Assembly (NCBI RefSeq): GCF_004404055.1
Contig: NZ_SOHK01000009.1
Span: 124,001-188,000, forward strand
Length of the DNA: 64,000 nucleotides
Reading direction: 5' to 3'
Origin: Cryobacterium ruanii
GTDB taxonomy: Bacteria; Actinomycetota; Actinomycetes; Actinomycetales; Microbacteriaceae
Every line of letters begins with the position of its first letter. Within the stretch, counting starts at the first letter, position 1. This document shows positions 27,921-38,063 of this stretch, piece after piece. The notes under the pieces were generated by a model, which saw only the letters and a program-made list of their open reading frames with translations, was not told where the DNA came from and did not search any database. The translations under genes were made by a program, and so were the position numbers.

Positions 27921-29588
27921 CTAGTGGAAGAAGTGGCGCTCTCCCGTGAAGTACATCGAGACACCGGCCGCGGTGGCCGCGGCGATGACCTCAGGGTCGC
28001 GCACCGATCCACCGGGCTGCACGACGGCCGCGATTCCGGCTTCGAGAAGTACCTCGAGGCCGTCGGCGAAGGGGAAGAACGCGTCCGACGCGGCGACCGA
28101 ACCCTCGGCGCGTTCGCCGGCGCGGCTCACGGCGAGGTGGCAGGAATCGACCCGGTTGACCTGGCCCATGCCCACGCCGACGGATGCCCCGGCGTGCGCG
28201 AGCAGAATGGCGTTCGACTTTACGGAACGGCAGGACTTCCACGCGAATTCGAGGTCGGCGCGCATGAAGTCATCCACTTCGGGGCCCGCCACGAGCGTCC
28301 AGCCGGCCGAGCTGAAGTCTTCGAAGCTGTCGGTCTCCTGAACGAGCAGGCCTCCCGAGATCTGGTGCAGTTCGAGCGAGGAACGCTCGTAGTCGGCGGG
28401 CAGCTCGAGCAGGCGAATGTTCTTCTTCTTGGTGAGCAGTTCCACCGCGGCCGGCTCGAAGCCGGGCGCAACGAGCACCTCGGTGAAGATCTCGCTGATG
28501 GTCTGGGCCATGTCGAACGTGACGACGCGGTTCGCGGCGATCACACCGCCGAACGCGGAGATCGGGTCGCAGGCGTGGGCGCGCAGGTGGGCGGACGCGA
28601 TGGCATCCGGCGCGTTCGGCTTGGCGATGGCGATGCCGCAGGGGTTGGCGTGCTTGACGATGGCGACGGCCGGTTCGCTGAAGTCGAAGGCGGCGCGCAC
28701 TGCGGCGTCCGCGTCGACGTAGTTGTTGTACGACATGTCTTTGCCGTGCAGTTGCCGGGCCTGGGCGATGCCGCGGCCGCCCTCGCCCACATAGAGTGCG
28801 GCGGCCTGGTGCGAGTTCTCGCCGTAGCGCAGAATCGCGTCGCGGGTGACCTCGATGCCGAGTCCCGCGGGGAACGGCGACTCATCTTCCTCCTCGTCGT
28901 CGGCGGCCTCGAACGTGACGTCTTCGCCGAGCGCCTCCACGTCGTCCTGCCACTGGTCGTAGACGTTCTCGGTGAACCAGGCCGAGACGCTCAGGTCGTA
29001 GTCGGCGGTGTGCTCGAAGGCGAGCGAGGCGAGTTTCTGGCGCAGCTTGAGGGTGGAGCCGCCGGCGGCGACGGCTTCGATGATCTCGCCGTAGCTGGCC
29101 GGGTCGACGACGATGGCCACGTTGGCATGGTTTTTAGCGGATGCCCGCACCAACGCCGGTCCGCCGATGTCGATCTGCTCGATCACGTCGGCCGGCTCGG
29201 CACCACTTTCGACGGTCTCAACGAAGGGATACAGGTTGACGACGACGAGCTGGAACGCTTTGATACCGAGCTCATGCAGCTGCGCTTCGTGCGATTCGAG
29301 GCGCAGGTCGGCGAGGATACCGGCGTGCACGCCGGGGTGCAGGGTCTTGACGCGGCCGTCGAGCGATTCAGGAAAGCCGGTGACCGCCGAGACGTCGGTC
29401 ACGTCATAGCCGGCGGCGCGAATGGTGGCCGCAGTGGATCCGGTGGAGACGATCTCGACGCCATCCGCTTTCAGCGAGGCGGCAAGCCCCAGCAGGCCGG
29501 TCTTGTCGCTCACAGAGATGAGTGCGCGCTCGATGACGACCTGGTCACGGTCACGGTACGAGCTGGGTGCGTTGGTGTGTCCACTCAT
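27921..29588 (-). CDS. purH: AICAR transformylase / IMP cyclohydrolase
   Basis: Bifunctional enzyme for the last two steps of IMP synthesis. The first 210 residues form the MGS-like cyclohydrolase domain ([46 protein letters not shown]), the rest the AICAR transformylase domain ([44 protein letters not shown]). An acidic insert ([13 protein letters not shown]) follows the linker, otherwise the length of 555 residues is normal. The start overlaps the purN stop by ATGA, so the two are translationally coupled. Confidence 0.97.
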   Translation of the reverse strand: MSGHTNAPSSYRDRDQVVIERALISVSDKTGLLGLAASLKADGVEIVSTGSTAATIRAAGYDVTDVSAVTGFPESLDGRVKTLHPGVHAGILADLRLESHEAQLHELGIKAFQLVVVNLYPFVETVESGAEPADVIEQIDIGGPALVRASAKNHANVAIVVDPASYGEIIEAVAAGGSTLKLRQKLASLAFEHTADYDLSVSAWFTENVYDQWQDDVEALGEDVTFEAADDEEEDESPFPAGLGIEVTRDAILRYGENSHQAAALYVGEGGRGIAQARQLHGKDMSYNNYVDADAAVRAAFDFSEPAVAIVKHANPCGIAIAKPNAPDAIASAHLRAHACDPISAFGGVIAANRVVTFDMAQTISEIFTEVLVAPGFEPAAVELLTKKKNIRLLELPADYERSSLELHQISGGLLVQETDSFEDFSSAGWTLVAGPEVDDFMRADLEFAWKSCRSVKSNAILLAHAGASVGVGMGQVNRVDSCHLAVSRAGERAEGSVAASDAFFPFADGLEVLLEAGIAAVVQPGGSVRDPEVIAAATAAGVSMYFTGERHFFH

Positions 29589-30178
29589 GCGTTGGAGTAC
29601 TCCTTGAGGTTCATGTGTCCGTTGGCGATGTCGAGCACGGCCTGGATCAGCAGGCGCCGTTCGACGATCTTGATGCGATTCTGCAGGGAAGTCTCGGTGT
29701 CATCGAGCAGAATCTCGACGCGTTCCTGCACCAGGATGGGGCCTTCGTCGACACCGTTGTCGACCACGATGATGCTCGCGCCGGTTTGCACGGCCCCGAC
29801 GGCGAGGGCGTCACGCACGGCGTGGGCCCCGGGAAACTCGGGCAGGTAGGCCGGATGCGTGTTGATCAGATTCGGCGATAGGGCGGCGACCACGCGTGGC
29901 GGCAGCAGGCGCATCATGCCACTGAGCACGACTAGGTCGGGCTGCCACTGTTGAATTTGCGCGAGCAGTTCGTCGCCCCAGGTGGCGCGGTCGGCGAACG
30001 AGGAGAACGGCACGGAGAACGCGGGGATGCCGAATTCGACCCCGAGCTCGAGCCCGTCGGCATCACGGTCGGCGCCGATCGCCACTACTCTGGCCGGAAA
30101 CTCGGCGTCTTCCGACGCCTCCAGCAGGGCCCGCAGATTGGATCCTCCGCCGGAAATTAACACGACAATAGACAGCAC
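29585..30178 (-). CDS. purN: phosphoribosylglycinamide formyltransferase
   Basis: Transfers the formyl group from 10-formyl-THF to GAR, step three of purine synthesis. It has [14 protein letters not shown] (phosphate-binding), [35 protein letters not shown] with the catalytic His, and [19 protein letters not shown] with the catalytic Asp. The start is GTG at 30178, 9 bases after perM. It is the middle gene of perM-purN-purH. Confidence 0.96.
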   Translation of the reverse strand: MLSIVVLISGGGSNLRALLEASEDAEFPARVVAIGADRDADGLELGVEFGIPAFSVPFSSFADRATWGDELLAQIQQWQPDLVVLSGMMRLLPPRVVAALSPNLINTHPAYLPEFPGAHAVRDALAVGAVQTGASIIVVDNGVDEGPILVQERVEILLDDTETSLQNRIKIVERRLLIQAVLDIANGHMNLKEYSNA

Positions 30179-30187
30179 GGTCTGAGC

Positions 30188-31435
30188 TTACCGTTTGACG
30201 CGGCGCACCGACGGGAGTCGCACCCGGCCGGCCAGCATGCCGAGGACCGCCGCGACACCGATTTCAGCGGCGGCGAGCGCACCGACCAGCACCGGATTCG
30301 GCCCGACCTCGACGAGTCGGCCGGGGCCCATCGCGCCGGCCGACCACCAGGCGAGCAGGCCGAGGAGGGCACCGCCGACCACACCCATGCCGAGGCCGGT
30401 GAGGACGTGTTCGAGGGTGGTGCGCTCGGGTATTCCCGGTTGCGCCAGAAACTGCCGGGTCACGACGGCGAAGACAAAACCCACGAGCACGGGCACGAGC
30501 AGGCCGACAAAGCCGTAGGCAGGGGTGCCCTGTGGTAGCGCGCCGAACAGAGGCAGGCCGGGCAGTGTGCCGACGGCGGTGCCGATCGGTGAGACGGTGC
30601 TTCCCACACCGAGCGCGATGCCCGGCCCGACGAACCACGCGGCTGCCCAGATGACGAGGTTGGGAATGAGGGCAAGCTGGGCGAGGGTGATGGTGGCGCC
30701 GCCGAAAACGCCGGCCTGCACCGCCTCGTACAGCCCGATGATGGTCGCGTAGTTGACCGCGATGAGCACGGCCACGGCCACGGCCGACACGATCAGCACC
30801 CCGGCGGCAGCCGCTGTTCCACCACGCAACGCGCCTTCGATGACACCGCGAGCGGTCTGCGGCATCTGCCGGTACCACGAGCGGATGCTGCGGCTCACCC
30901 CATCGAGGCCGTCCACGGCTCCCGCAATCTTGCGCCGACCCAGTTCCGCCCCCACCAGAACCCCGGCGGCATAGATGAGCGTCGGCAGCACGAGCCCCTG
31001 CAGCCGGTCGGGCCGGACCGTTTCCGACACGGCGGACAGGGTCACCAGCGTGGCCAGGACCGCGTAGGTGCCTACGGCAACGCCGACGCCGGTCCAGCGG
31101 TGTGGGGTCTCCGCAGCGCGACGGCCGGTATGCACGCCCATGAGCACCGAGAGCATGGCGAAACCGAGCGGCACGACCGAGATCAGGAAGGGGGTGTCCG
31201 CTCCGGCCAGGCCGAGCGCGGCGGCTACGTCGGAGCCGAGCTGCACCGTGAGGTCGACTCCGTTGCCGAGCAGCCAGATATCGGCGGCGGCCCGCCAGAA
31301 GACGAACCACTCCACCGACAGGCCGAAGTGGGCGGCCCAGAGTACGGTGAGCGGCACCATGGCGATGCCGATGCCGATGGCGACAACAAGTAGGGCCTCG
31401 AGAGCGGCGAGCAGGGCGGTCGTTATGCGATTCAT
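30188..31435 (-). CDS. perM: PerM-like (DUF6350) integral membrane protein
   Basis: A 415-residue polytopic membrane protein with about nine hydrophobic segments; it lies immediately upstream of purN-purH. The same order is found in mycobacteria, where PerM is required for persistence and is linked to cell division and envelope integrity; that role is transferred, not shown. The ATG at MNRITTALLAALEALLV starts directly before TM1. A 77-codon open extension upstream (to 31666) lacks membrane character and crosses the sucD terminator region, so it is rejected. Confidence 0.8.
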   Translation of the reverse strand: MNRITTALLAALEALLVVAIGIGIAMVPLTVLWAAHFGLSVEWFVFWRAAADIWLLGNGVDLTVQLGSDVAAALGLAGADTPFLISVVPLGFAMLSVLMGVHTGRRAAETPHRWTGVGVAVGTYAVLATLVTLSAVSETVRPDRLQGLVLPTLIYAAGVLVGAELGRRKIAGAVDGLDGVSRSIRSWYRQMPQTARGVIEGALRGGTAAAAGVLIVSAVAVAVLIAVNYATIIGLYEAVQAGVFGGATITLAQLALIPNLVIWAAAWFVGPGIALGVGSTVSPIGTAVGTLPGLPLFGALPQGTPAYGFVGLLVPVLVGFVFAVVTRQFLAQPGIPERTTLEHVLTGLGMGVVGGALLGLLAWWSAGAMGPGRLVEVGPNPVLVGALAAAEIGVAAVLGMLAGRVRLPSVRRVKR

Positions 31436-31648
31436 CCGTTGCGAGCCTATCTGGCCGGGCCGACAATACCCGCCACCACGCGCCAGCTGCCGCTGCTCGG
31501 TGCTCAGCCCCTTCATTGTTGGCAACTCGACGTACGAAACTGCGGAGATTCCGGGCCGCGGAGCGCGAACTGGCGTATCGTTCCGGGGCACACCGGGCAT
31601 CCGCTCGAATTCTCCGCAGTTATGCGCCCAGCCGCACCCACCCACGCA

Positions 31649-31682
31649 GAAGGGGCCCGCCGACATTCCGGCGGGCCCCTTC
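31649..31682 (-). terminator. terminator hairpin after sucD
   Basis: A perfect 14-bp stem (31649-31662 with 31669-31682, 6-base loop) of very high GC, 10 bases downstream of the sucD stop. Confidence 0.85.
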
Positions 31683-31692
31683 GCTGAGCGAG

Positions 31693-32580
31693 TTACAGTG
31701 CGGCGAGTGCCTCGCGCAGCAGGGTCGCAGCCTCGCTCGGAGTCTTGCCGACCTTGACTCCGGCGGCTTCGAGGGCCTCTTTCTTGCCCTGGGCGGTTCC
31801 GGCTCCGTCGGAGACGATGGCGCCGGCGTGCCCCATGGTCTTACCCTCGGGCGCGGTGAAACCGGCCACGTAGCCGATGACCGGCTTCGTGACGTGCGCC
31901 TTGATGTATTCGGCGGCTTTCTCTTCGGCGTCGCCGCCGATTTCGCCGATCATGACGATCGCCTTGGTCTCCGGGTCGTTCTCGAAGGCCTCGAGCGCAT
32001 CGATGTGCGTGGTGCCGATGATGGGGTCGCCGCCGATACCGATCGCGGTGGAGAATCCCAGGTCGCGCAGTTCGTACATCATCTGGTAGGTCAGGGTGCC
32101 TGACTTGGAGACGAGTCCGACGGGGCCCTTGACGGTGATGTTCGCCGGTGTGATGCCGACGAGTGCCTCGCCGGGCGTGATGATGCCGGGGCAGTTCGGG
32201 CCGATGATGCGGGTCTTGTTGCCCTTGGCGATGGCGTAGGCCCAGAACTCGGCCGAGTCCTGCACGGGGACACCCTCGGTGATGATGACGAGCAGCGGAA
32301 TCTCGGCGTCGATCGCTTCGATGACGGCGTCCTTGGTGAACACCGGCGGCACGAAGATGATCGACACGTCGGCGCCCGTCTTCGCGACGGCCTCGGCGAC
32401 CGTTTTGAACACGGGCAGCTCGACGCTGCCGTGTACGACGGTGGTGCCGGCCTTGCGGGCGTTGACGCCACCGACGACCTGGGTACCGGCCTTGAGCATG
32501 AGGGCGGTGTGCTTGGTGCCCTCACCTCCGGTGATGCCCTGAACGATGACCTTGGAGTCTTTGTTGAGGAAGATTGACAT
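31693..32580 (-). CDS. sucD: succinyl-CoA synthetase alpha subunit
   Basis: Forms the CoA-binding, phosphohistidine-carrying subunit of succinate-CoA ligase in the TCA cycle. It has [19 protein letters not shown] (CoA site), [35 protein letters not shown] and [15 protein letters not shown] with the phosphorylated His. The length of 295 residues is normal. It is 13 bases downstream of sucC and shares its promoter. Confidence 0.97.
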   Translation of the reverse strand: MSIFLNKDSKVIVQGITGGEGTKHTALMLKAGTQVVGGVNARKAGTTVVHGSVELPVFKTVAEAVAKTGADVSIIFVPPVFTKDAVIEAIDAEIPLLVIITEGVPVQDSAEFWAYAIAKGNKTRIIGPNCPGIITPGEALVGITPANITVKGPVGLVSKSGTLTYQMMYELRDLGFSTAIGIGGDPIIGTTHIDALEAFENDPETKAIVMIGEIGGDAEEKAAEYIKAHVTKPVIGYVAGFTAPEGKTMGHAGAIVSDGAGTAQGKKEALEAAGVKVGKTPSEAATLLREALAAL

Positions 32581-32593
32581 GCGTGGTTGTCCC

Positions 32594-33763
32594 TTACTTC
32601 GCTGCGTGGGCGAGCTCGGCGGCCTTGGCGGCGCCCTCGTCCATGGTGGCGGCCAGTGTTACGAGCTGGTGGTTGGCCTCGGCGAGAATGCGACGACCCT
32701 CCTCGACGTTGTTGCCGTCGAGGCGCACCACGAGCGGCTTGTTGGCGCTGGCGCCGAGCTCGGCGAGCGCTCCGACGATGCCCTTGGCGACGGCGTCACA
32801 GGCGGTGATGCCGCCGAAGACGTTGACGAACACGCTTTTGACCTGCGGGTCGCCGAGGATGACGTCGAGGCCCGCGGCCATGACCTCGGCGGACGCTCCG
32901 CCCCCGATGTCGAGGAAGTTGGCCGGCTTTACGCTGCCGAAGTTCTCTCCGGCGTACGCGACGACGTCGAGGGTGCTCATGACGAGTCCCGCGCCGTTGC
33001 CGATGATGCCGACTTCACCGTCGAGCTTGACGTAGTTGAGGCCAGCAGCCTTGGCCTTGGCTTCGAGCGGATCAGCTGCGGCAGCGTCCTCGAGGAGGGC
33101 GTGCTTGGGGTGACGGAAGTCGGCGTTCTCGTCGAGGGTAACCTTGCCGTCGAGGGCGATGATGTCGCCCTCTTCGGTGAGCACGAGCGGGTTGACCTCA
33201 ACCAGGGTCGCGTCTTCACCCTTGAACACGTTGTACAGCTTGACGAAGACCGGGGCGACCTTATCGACGAGCTCGGCGGGGAACTTCGCGTCGATCGCGA
33301 TCTGCTTTGCCACCGCGAGGTCGATGCCGACCGTCGGGTCGACGGCCGTGTAGGCGAGCGCTTCGGGCTTCTCGACGGCGAGTACTTCGATTTCCACGCC
33401 GCCCTCGTAGCTGGCGAGCGACAGGTAGGACCGGTTGGACCGGTCCAGCAGCACGGAGAAGTAGAACTCCGCCTTGATGCGCGCTCCGCCGGCCACCATG
33501 ACGCGGTGCACGGTGTGGCCCTTGATGTCGAGGCCCAGGATGTCGCGGCCGGCCGCCTCGGCGTCATCCGGGGTCTTGGCTACCTTGACGCCGCCGGCCT
33601 TGCCGCGGCCGCCGACCTTGACCTGCGCCTTGACGACGACGACGCCACCGAGCTTCTCGGCCGCTGCACGCACGTCGGCGGGGGTGTCCGCGATGATGCC
33701 CGGAAGAACCGGCACACCATATTCCTCAAAGAGGTCTCTCGCTTGGTACTCGTAAAGGTCCAC
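32594..33763 (-). CDS. sucC: succinyl-CoA synthetase beta subunit
   Basis: The ATP-grasp subunit that binds nucleotide and succinate. It starts [20 protein letters not shown] and has [40 protein letters not shown] (metal and nucleotide ligands) and [20 protein letters not shown] near the C-terminus. The start is GTG at 33763 with GGAAGAG upstream. An 18-bp element shared with icd is about 85-102 bases before the start. First gene of sucCD. Confidence 0.97.
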   Translation of the reverse strand: MDLYEYQARDLFEEYGVPVLPGIIADTPADVRAAAEKLGGVVVVKAQVKVGGRGKAGGVKVAKTPDDAEAAGRDILGLDIKGHTVHRVMVAGGARIKAEFYFSVLLDRSNRSYLSLASYEGGVEIEVLAVEKPEALAYTAVDPTVGIDLAVAKQIAIDAKFPAELVDKVAPVFVKLYNVFKGEDATLVEVNPLVLTEEGDIIALDGKVTLDENADFRHPKHALLEDAAAADPLEAKAKAAGLNYVKLDGEVGIIGNGAGLVMSTLDVVAYAGENFGSVKPANFLDIGGGASAEVMAAGLDVILGDPQVKSVFVNVFGGITACDAVAKGIVGALAELGASANKPLVVRLDGNNVEEGRRILAEANHQLVTLAATMDEGAAKAAELAHAAK

Positions 33764-33847
33764 GCTGCTCTTCCAATCCGCGTCTTGGCGATCAAACCGC
33801 CGGTGAAGATATATGAGGTTGTTGGTAACAGCAGTCCAGCCGTAAAT

Positions 33848-33865
33848 TAGCTCGACATCAAGACA
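33848..33865. promoter_or_regulatory. icd-like operator TAGCTCGACATCAAGACA upstream of sucC
   Basis: Matches the icd-upstream near-palindrome at 14 of 18 positions on the same strand. Its own symmetry is weaker than the icd copy. Located 85-102 bases before the sucC start codon. Confidence 0.5.
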
Positions 33866-34003
33866 TACCGGCCCGGGAAAACTCTATCGCGTGAATCGAG
33901 CGGCAAGGCGCACTCCGCGACCGCGCTGACCGGGCCGCCAGCCCGGCCGAAGGCTAGCCACACCTTGCTGGACGACTTTGGCGCCGAGTGCTTATCTTGT
34001 AAC

Positions 34004-34714
34004 ATGACCGAACTTGCCCTAGCGGTGGAACCGCACGCCGCCGGCCTCGCCTCCCGGCTGAACTGGCTGCGCGCCGGCGTTCTGGGCGCGAACGACGGCA
34101 TCGTCTCCGTCGCCGCCCTCGTCGTCGGTGTTGCCGCCGCCACGACGGACTCCCACGTCATCCTCATCGCCGGTGTCGCGAGCCTGCTCGCCGGCGCGAT
34201 TTCGATGGCCCTCGGCGAGTACGTGTCGGTGAGCAGCCAGCGCGACTCCGAACGGGCCCTCATCGCCAAGGAAACCTGGGAACTTGAGAACGAGCCCGAC
34301 GAGGAACTCGCCGAACTGGCTGGGTTCTATGAAGCCAAGGGGCTCTCCAGCGAGACTGCCCAGCAGGTGGCGATCGAGCTCACCAAGCACGACGCCCTCG
34401 CAGCGCACCTCGAGGTTGAGTTGCACATCACCGAGCAGGATGTGTCGAACCCCTGGCATGCGGCCTACGCATCCGCTATCGCTTTCACCGTCGGTGCCGC
34501 GCTCCCCCTGCTTGCCGTGCTGCTGCCGCCGGCCCAGTACCGCATCGGTGCCACGTTCGTCGCGGTCCTGATTGCGCTCGTCATCACCGGCTGGCTCAGC
34601 GCTCACCTCGGCAACAGCCCCAAGCCGCAGGCTATCGCCCGCATCGTCATCGGTGGAATCCTCGCTCTCGCCGTGACCTATGTGATCGGCGCCCTCATCG
34701 GCGGCAGCGTCTGA
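34004..34714 (+). CDS. VIT/CCC1-family iron or manganese transporter
   Basis: A 236-residue membrane protein of the VIT1/CCC1 family, predicted to move Fe2+ or Mn2+ out of the cytosol. It has RLNWLRAGVLGANDGIVSVA in TM1, the conserved GAISMALGEYVSVSSQRDSE motif at the end of TM2, a cytoplasmic helical metal-binding region with many Glu residues, and three C-terminal TM helices. The ATG at MTELALAVEP is preferred to a start 13 codons upstream. Divergent from sucC. Metal preference not determinable. Confidence 0.9.
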   Translation: MTELALAVEPHAAGLASRLNWLRAGVLGANDGIVSVAALVVGVAAATTDSHVILIAGVASLLAGAISMALGEYVSVSSQRDSERALIAKETWELENEPDEELAELAGFYEAKGLSSETAQQVAIELTKHDALAAHLEVELHITEQDVSNPWHAAYASAIAFTVGAALPLLAVLLPPAQYRIGATFVAVLIALVITGWLSAHLGNSPKPQAIARIVIGGILALAVTYVIGALIGGSV

Positions 34715-34774
34715 TCGAGCTGGGCTCACAGCCAATTCCGGGGTCCGTACCGACCGGGTAGATAGGCTAAAAGT

Positions 34775-35185
34775 ATGGCATCACTGCGCATCGGAGCTGG
34801 CCCCATATCGCGATCATCGATCAGTACGGCGGGCGCTCTCGACGCGGCCCTCGTGCTGGCTTTCGCTGCGATCGGCCGGTTGAGCCACGGTGAAAGTCTG
34901 GCCGGGCTCGGCGTGACCTATTGGCCGTTCCTCGGCGGCCTGATTATCGGCTGGCTCCTGCTGCGTGCCTGGCGACACCCGCACCGTATCGTCTGGACCG
35001 GCGTCGGCATCTGGATCGCCACCGTAGCGGGTGGCCTCCTGCTGCGTTTCGCCAGTGGCCAAGGCGTTCAACTCAGTTTTGCGATCGTCACGACCATCGT
35101 GCTCGGCCTGTTTCTCCTCGGCCGGCGTGCCCTCGCCGCGCTCCTGCGCCGCCCCGCCCGCCAGCGGATGCCCGCCGCGGGCTGA
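34775..35185 (+). CDS. DUF3054 membrane protein
   Basis: A 136-residue protein with four TM helices of a family of unknown function widespread in Actinobacteria. Typical features are LDAALVLAFAAIGRLSHGE in the first helix and YWPFLGGLIIGWLLLRAWR in the second, followed by a WTGVGIWIATVAGGLLLRF helix and a basic C-terminus. It is 60 bases downstream of the VIT gene and may be co-transcribed with it. Confidence 0.78.
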   Translation: MASLRIGAGPISRSSISTAGALDAALVLAFAAIGRLSHGESLAGLGVTYWPFLGGLIIGWLLLRAWRHPHRIVWTGVGIWIATVAGGLLLRFASGQGVQLSFAIVTTIVLGLFLLGRRALAALLRRPARQRMPAAG

Positions 35186-35276
35186 TTTCAGGATCAGCCC
35201 GTCCCGCACGCGAGCGCGGTCGATTCACAGCCGCAGTGCCGCCGCGTCACGAGACGACTAAACGCCACGGACCGAC

Positions 35277-35312
35277 TGAGCGCCACGCTGAGCGCCATGC
35301 TGACCGCCATGC
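35277..35312. repeat. 12-bp tandem repeat, three units
   Basis: Three degenerate units (TGAGCGCCACGC, TGAGCGCCATGC, TGACCGCCATGC) lie between the DUF3054 gene and the convergent apbE stop. No stable terminator was recognised in this 135-base gap. Confidence 0.7.
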
Positions 35313-35320
35313 AGAATCGC

Positions 35321-36049
35321 CTATACGGCCCGCTTCAGTCCCGGAGTCGCGAGCAACTGTCCGTCACGCCGCACCGCGAGTACGTCGATGGCGAAGCGCT
35401 CGGTCATTTCGTTCAGCGTCGTCTCTCCGCCTGCCACGATCGCCGTCGCGAGTACGTCGGCAGTGACGATATCGGCCGCGAACACACTCACCTGTTGAAA
35501 CGGTGACGGTTCACCGTCCAGGGCGGTCCAAATGTGTTCGCCCCGTTCCGCGCTGCCCGAGGTGGCCACGGCACGAAGCGGATGCCGCAGCGGCACGCTC
35601 GCAATCAGCTCACCACGATCGGATGGATCGACGATCCCCACGACCCATTCGGGGTGCCCGGCATCCCCACTGACCAGGACATCACCGCCAGCGTTGATCG
35701 ACCAATTGGCCGGGCCGCGCGCCGTCAGGGCTGCTCCGGCTTCGGCGATAGCGAGCGCCTTGACCACGCCCGAGAGGTCGATGACGCCGTCGGTACGATG
35801 TGGTGTGAACACACCCTGGGTGCGTTCCCGCCAGTCCAACGCGAGGGCGTAGCAGGTGCGCAGACTCTGACTAGCCTCAGTCAAACGGATGTCCCCGCGC
35901 GCGATGCGACTCAGTTCCGAGTCCTCCCGGTACAGGCTGAACTGCTCGTCCCAGCGGTGAAACACCGTCTCGACCAGGTCAACGGCATCAGCATCTTCCA
36001 GGCGCAGACTCACAACCGTTCCCATCATTGCAAAGGTGAGCGCCGGCAT
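35321..36049 (-). CDS. apbE: FAD:protein FMN transferase
   Basis: Attaches FMN covalently to Thr or Ser of FMN-binding domain proteins, using FAD and Mg2+. It has FAMMGTVVSLRL at the N-terminus, DLSGVVKALAIAEA (family DLGGIAKGYA), NAGGDVLVSG, ATSGSAERGEHIW and AADIVTADVLATAIV (Mg2+ region). No lipobox or signal peptide is visible from the ATG at 36049, so it would act in the cytoplasm unless a longer start is used. It follows an FMN_bind protein and a ferric-reductase-like protein in one operon, its likely substrate and electron donor. Confidence 0.9.
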   Translation of the reverse strand: MPALTFAMMGTVVSLRLEDADAVDLVETVFHRWDEQFSLYREDSELSRIARGDIRLTEASQSLRTCYALALDWRERTQGVFTPHRTDGVIDLSGVVKALAIAEAGAALTARGPANWSINAGGDVLVSGDAGHPEWVVGIVDPSDRGELIASVPLRHPLRAVATSGSAERGEHIWTALDGEPSPFQQVSVFAADIVTADVLATAIVAGGETTLNEMTERFAIDVLAVRRDGQLLATPGLKRAV

Positions 36050-36080
36050 CTGCTCACAGTCCCCGCCCACAGTCGGCGCC

Positions 36081-36533
36081 CTAGAATCCGGCCGTATCGA
36101 GCGCCGATTGCAGCGACCGCCGGTAACCCTCGCTCGTGTACGTAGCACCGCTGACGTTTTTCACCTTCGCGGACTGCGCGGCGAGCACCTCGGAGCGCAG
36201 AATCGGCGCGGCCTGGTTGCTGATACCGACCGACCGACCGCCACGGTTGGTCAGCTGCAGCGGGGTGACCTCGGTGATCGCGCCGTTGGCGACGGTCACT
36301 GACACCTGCACGTTGCCGTATTGGGTCTGCACCACCGAGCCGGTGAAGGTTCCGGAGTGAGCTGAGGCGGTTGCCGCGGTCTCGGTTGCTGCGGTGGCAG
36401 CAGCGGATGCGCCGGTATCGGCTGCTGCAGTCAGGCTCTGCGACGCGTCAATCGCCTGGGATCCCAACTGCCACCCGATACCGACTATCGAAACGGAGGC
36501 CAGGGTGGCCAGGGCTACCGCGCGTACTCTCAC
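36081..36533 (-). CDS. membrane-anchored FMN-binding domain protein
   Basis: A 150-residue protein: N-terminal membrane anchor (ALATLASVSIVGIGWQLG), Ala/Thr-rich linker, then an FMN_bind domain with GNVQVSVTVANGAITEVTPL and the flavinylation motif VSGATYTSEGYRRSLQSAL, where the Thr carries the FMN. It sits on the outer face of the membrane. The coupled gene overlaps by ATGA upstream and apbE lies 31 bases downstream, so the product, its flavinylating enzyme and its reductase are made together. Confidence 0.9.
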   Translation of the reverse strand: MRVRAVALATLASVSIVGIGWQLGSQAIDASQSLTAAADTGASAAATAATETAATASAHSGTFTGSVVQTQYGNVQVSVTVANGAITEVTPLQLTNRGGRSVGISNQAAPILRSEVLAAQSAKVKNVSGATYTSEGYRRSLQSALDTAGF

Positions 36534-37954
36534 CAGTCAAACCTTTCGTAGTGGATCTGCTTCTTGGGCACCCCGCCGGAGCGGGCGTCGCGCACGACGG
36601 CGTCGGTCCAGGGTCGGGGGCCGCAGATGTAGATGTCGGAGCTTTCGAGCTCGGGCACGATCGTGCTCAGGGAAATCCCGTCCCGGACGGCGTCCGCTGG
36701 AAGCCAGGTGCTCACTCCACTTGGACGTTTACCGGCGATAATGCGCAGCTCCACGCCGCGTACCCGGCACAGGTCGGTGAGTTCGTCGACCAGATAGGTA
36801 TCGCCCAAAGAGTGCGAGCGAATCAGCACGGTGGCGTTGCCCGGCGCGAACGACACCGTTTCGAGTAGGGAGCGAATGGGCGCAACGCCAATGCCGGCGG
36901 CGATCAGCACCACCCGGGGCGAGGTTCGCGCGTTCTCGGTGAAAAGTCCATAGGGGCCTTCGAAGCTGACCCGGGTGCCGCGTTTCATTTGGGGAAGCTG
37001 CTTCGAGGCATCGCCTAGGCCGCGAACGGTGATGCGCAGTCCGCGCTCACTCGGCGCTGACGACAGGGAGAAGGGATGCGCCTGCCACCAAAGTCCATCG
37101 GTCCAGAACCGCCAGACGAAGAACTGTCCGGAGGTCGCCCGGAGTTTGTCCAGCTTCCGGCCGGTCAGGGTGATTGAGACGACGCCCGGAGCGACAGCGT
37201 CCACTCGGTCCACGACCAGGCGGTGGCGCAACGACCGGGTGACCGGCAGCAGGAATCGGAACACGATGATGGCGCCGGCGACCGCCGCGTACAGGGCGAG
37301 CCAGTAATACCGGGCGATGGCGCCCTCACTGAGTAGACCACCAACGCTCAGCTGGTGCGGGATGGCGACGAGCACCGAGAGGTAAGCGAGCAGATGCACG
37401 GCGTGCCACGCCTCGTAGCGAAACTTACGGCGCACCACCACGAGCGAGGTGATGACGACACCGATCATGAGCGCGAGGCCGAGAAAGGCGAGCGGCATGT
37501 CGGGCAGGCCTGTGAACATGTTCCAGGTCTCGGCAACCACGTTGACGTTTTCGGCGAGCGCGTAGCCGGTGATGAGCAGTGCAGCGTGGCCGAGGATGAG
37601 GTACAGGGCCGGCTTGCCGAGCGACTGGTGCACGGCCATAGCCTGATCGTGCCCGAAGGCACGGTCGATCGGGGGAAGCCGAGCGGCCAGCACGAGCATC
37701 ACGAGCAGCAGATCAGTTCCAACCAGACCCGCGACGATTCCAAGAGACGTGAACGCGTCGGCGGGGGTGCCGAACTTGGCTGCTCCCCCATCCGCGAGAA
37801 AGATGGCGACCACGATGGCGACCGAGGCGACACAGAGAATCTGCAGGCTGTCGGCGAGACGCATCCGCTTCTTATAAGCGGGGTGCGGCGAGGTCACCCG
37901 CGGGGTGTTCGCGAGCGCGGTGCCGGTTTGAGTGGTGCGCGTGTCGAGGCTCAT
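36530..37954 (-). CDS. ferric-reductase-like transmembrane protein with FAD/NAD reductase domain
   Basis: A 474-residue flavocytochrome-like protein. Six TM helices contain AVHQSLGKPALYLILGHAAL and WHAVHLLAYLSVLVAIPHQL, which supply the haem-ligand His residues of ferric reductase domains. The cytoplasmic part has an FAD site (WWQAHPFSLSSAP) and an NAD(P) site (VLIAAGIGVAPIRSLLE, ending ICGPRPWTDAVVRDAR). It would carry electrons from NAD(P)H across the membrane to the FMN-binding protein. First gene of the three-gene operon. Confidence 0.9.
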   Translation of the reverse strand: MSLDTRTTQTGTALANTPRVTSPHPAYKKRMRLADSLQILCVASVAIVVAIFLADGGAAKFGTPADAFTSLGIVAGLVGTDLLLVMLVLAARLPPIDRAFGHDQAMAVHQSLGKPALYLILGHAALLITGYALAENVNVVAETWNMFTGLPDMPLAFLGLALMIGVVITSLVVVRRKFRYEAWHAVHLLAYLSVLVAIPHQLSVGGLLSEGAIARYYWLALYAAVAGAIIVFRFLLPVTRSLRHRLVVDRVDAVAPGVVSITLTGRKLDKLRATSGQFFVWRFWTDGLWWQAHPFSLSSAPSERGLRITVRGLGDASKQLPQMKRGTRVSFEGPYGLFTENARTSPRVVLIAAGIGVAPIRSLLETVSFAPGNATVLIRSHSLGDTYLVDELTDLCRVRGVELRIIAGKRPSGVSTWLPADAVRDGISLSTIVPELESSDIYICGPRPWTDAVVRDARSGGVPKKQIHYERFDW

Positions 37955-38063
37955 GAGTAGAGCATCGGGCGGGCGCCCCTCGAACAGCTATCGAAAGCCT
38001 GTGAACAGTCTGTGTGTCACCAATGCCTTGAGCACTGCCTCGAGCGCTGCCGCAACAAGCACC

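Noticed and set aside
27777-29849. 690-codon plus-strand frame antisense to purH
   Set aside because: Composition (Gly/Glu/Arg/Val-rich, no domain) is typical of the antisense frame of a GC3-rich gene; purH on the other strand is certain.
31436-31666. 77-codon N-terminal extension of perM
   Set aside because: Non-membrane, Cys/Gly/Pro-rich, overlaps the sucD terminator; the ATG at 31435 starts directly before TM1.
32546-33850. 434-codon plus-strand frame antisense to sucC
   Set aside because: Shadow frame; sucC is a certain gene on the other strand.
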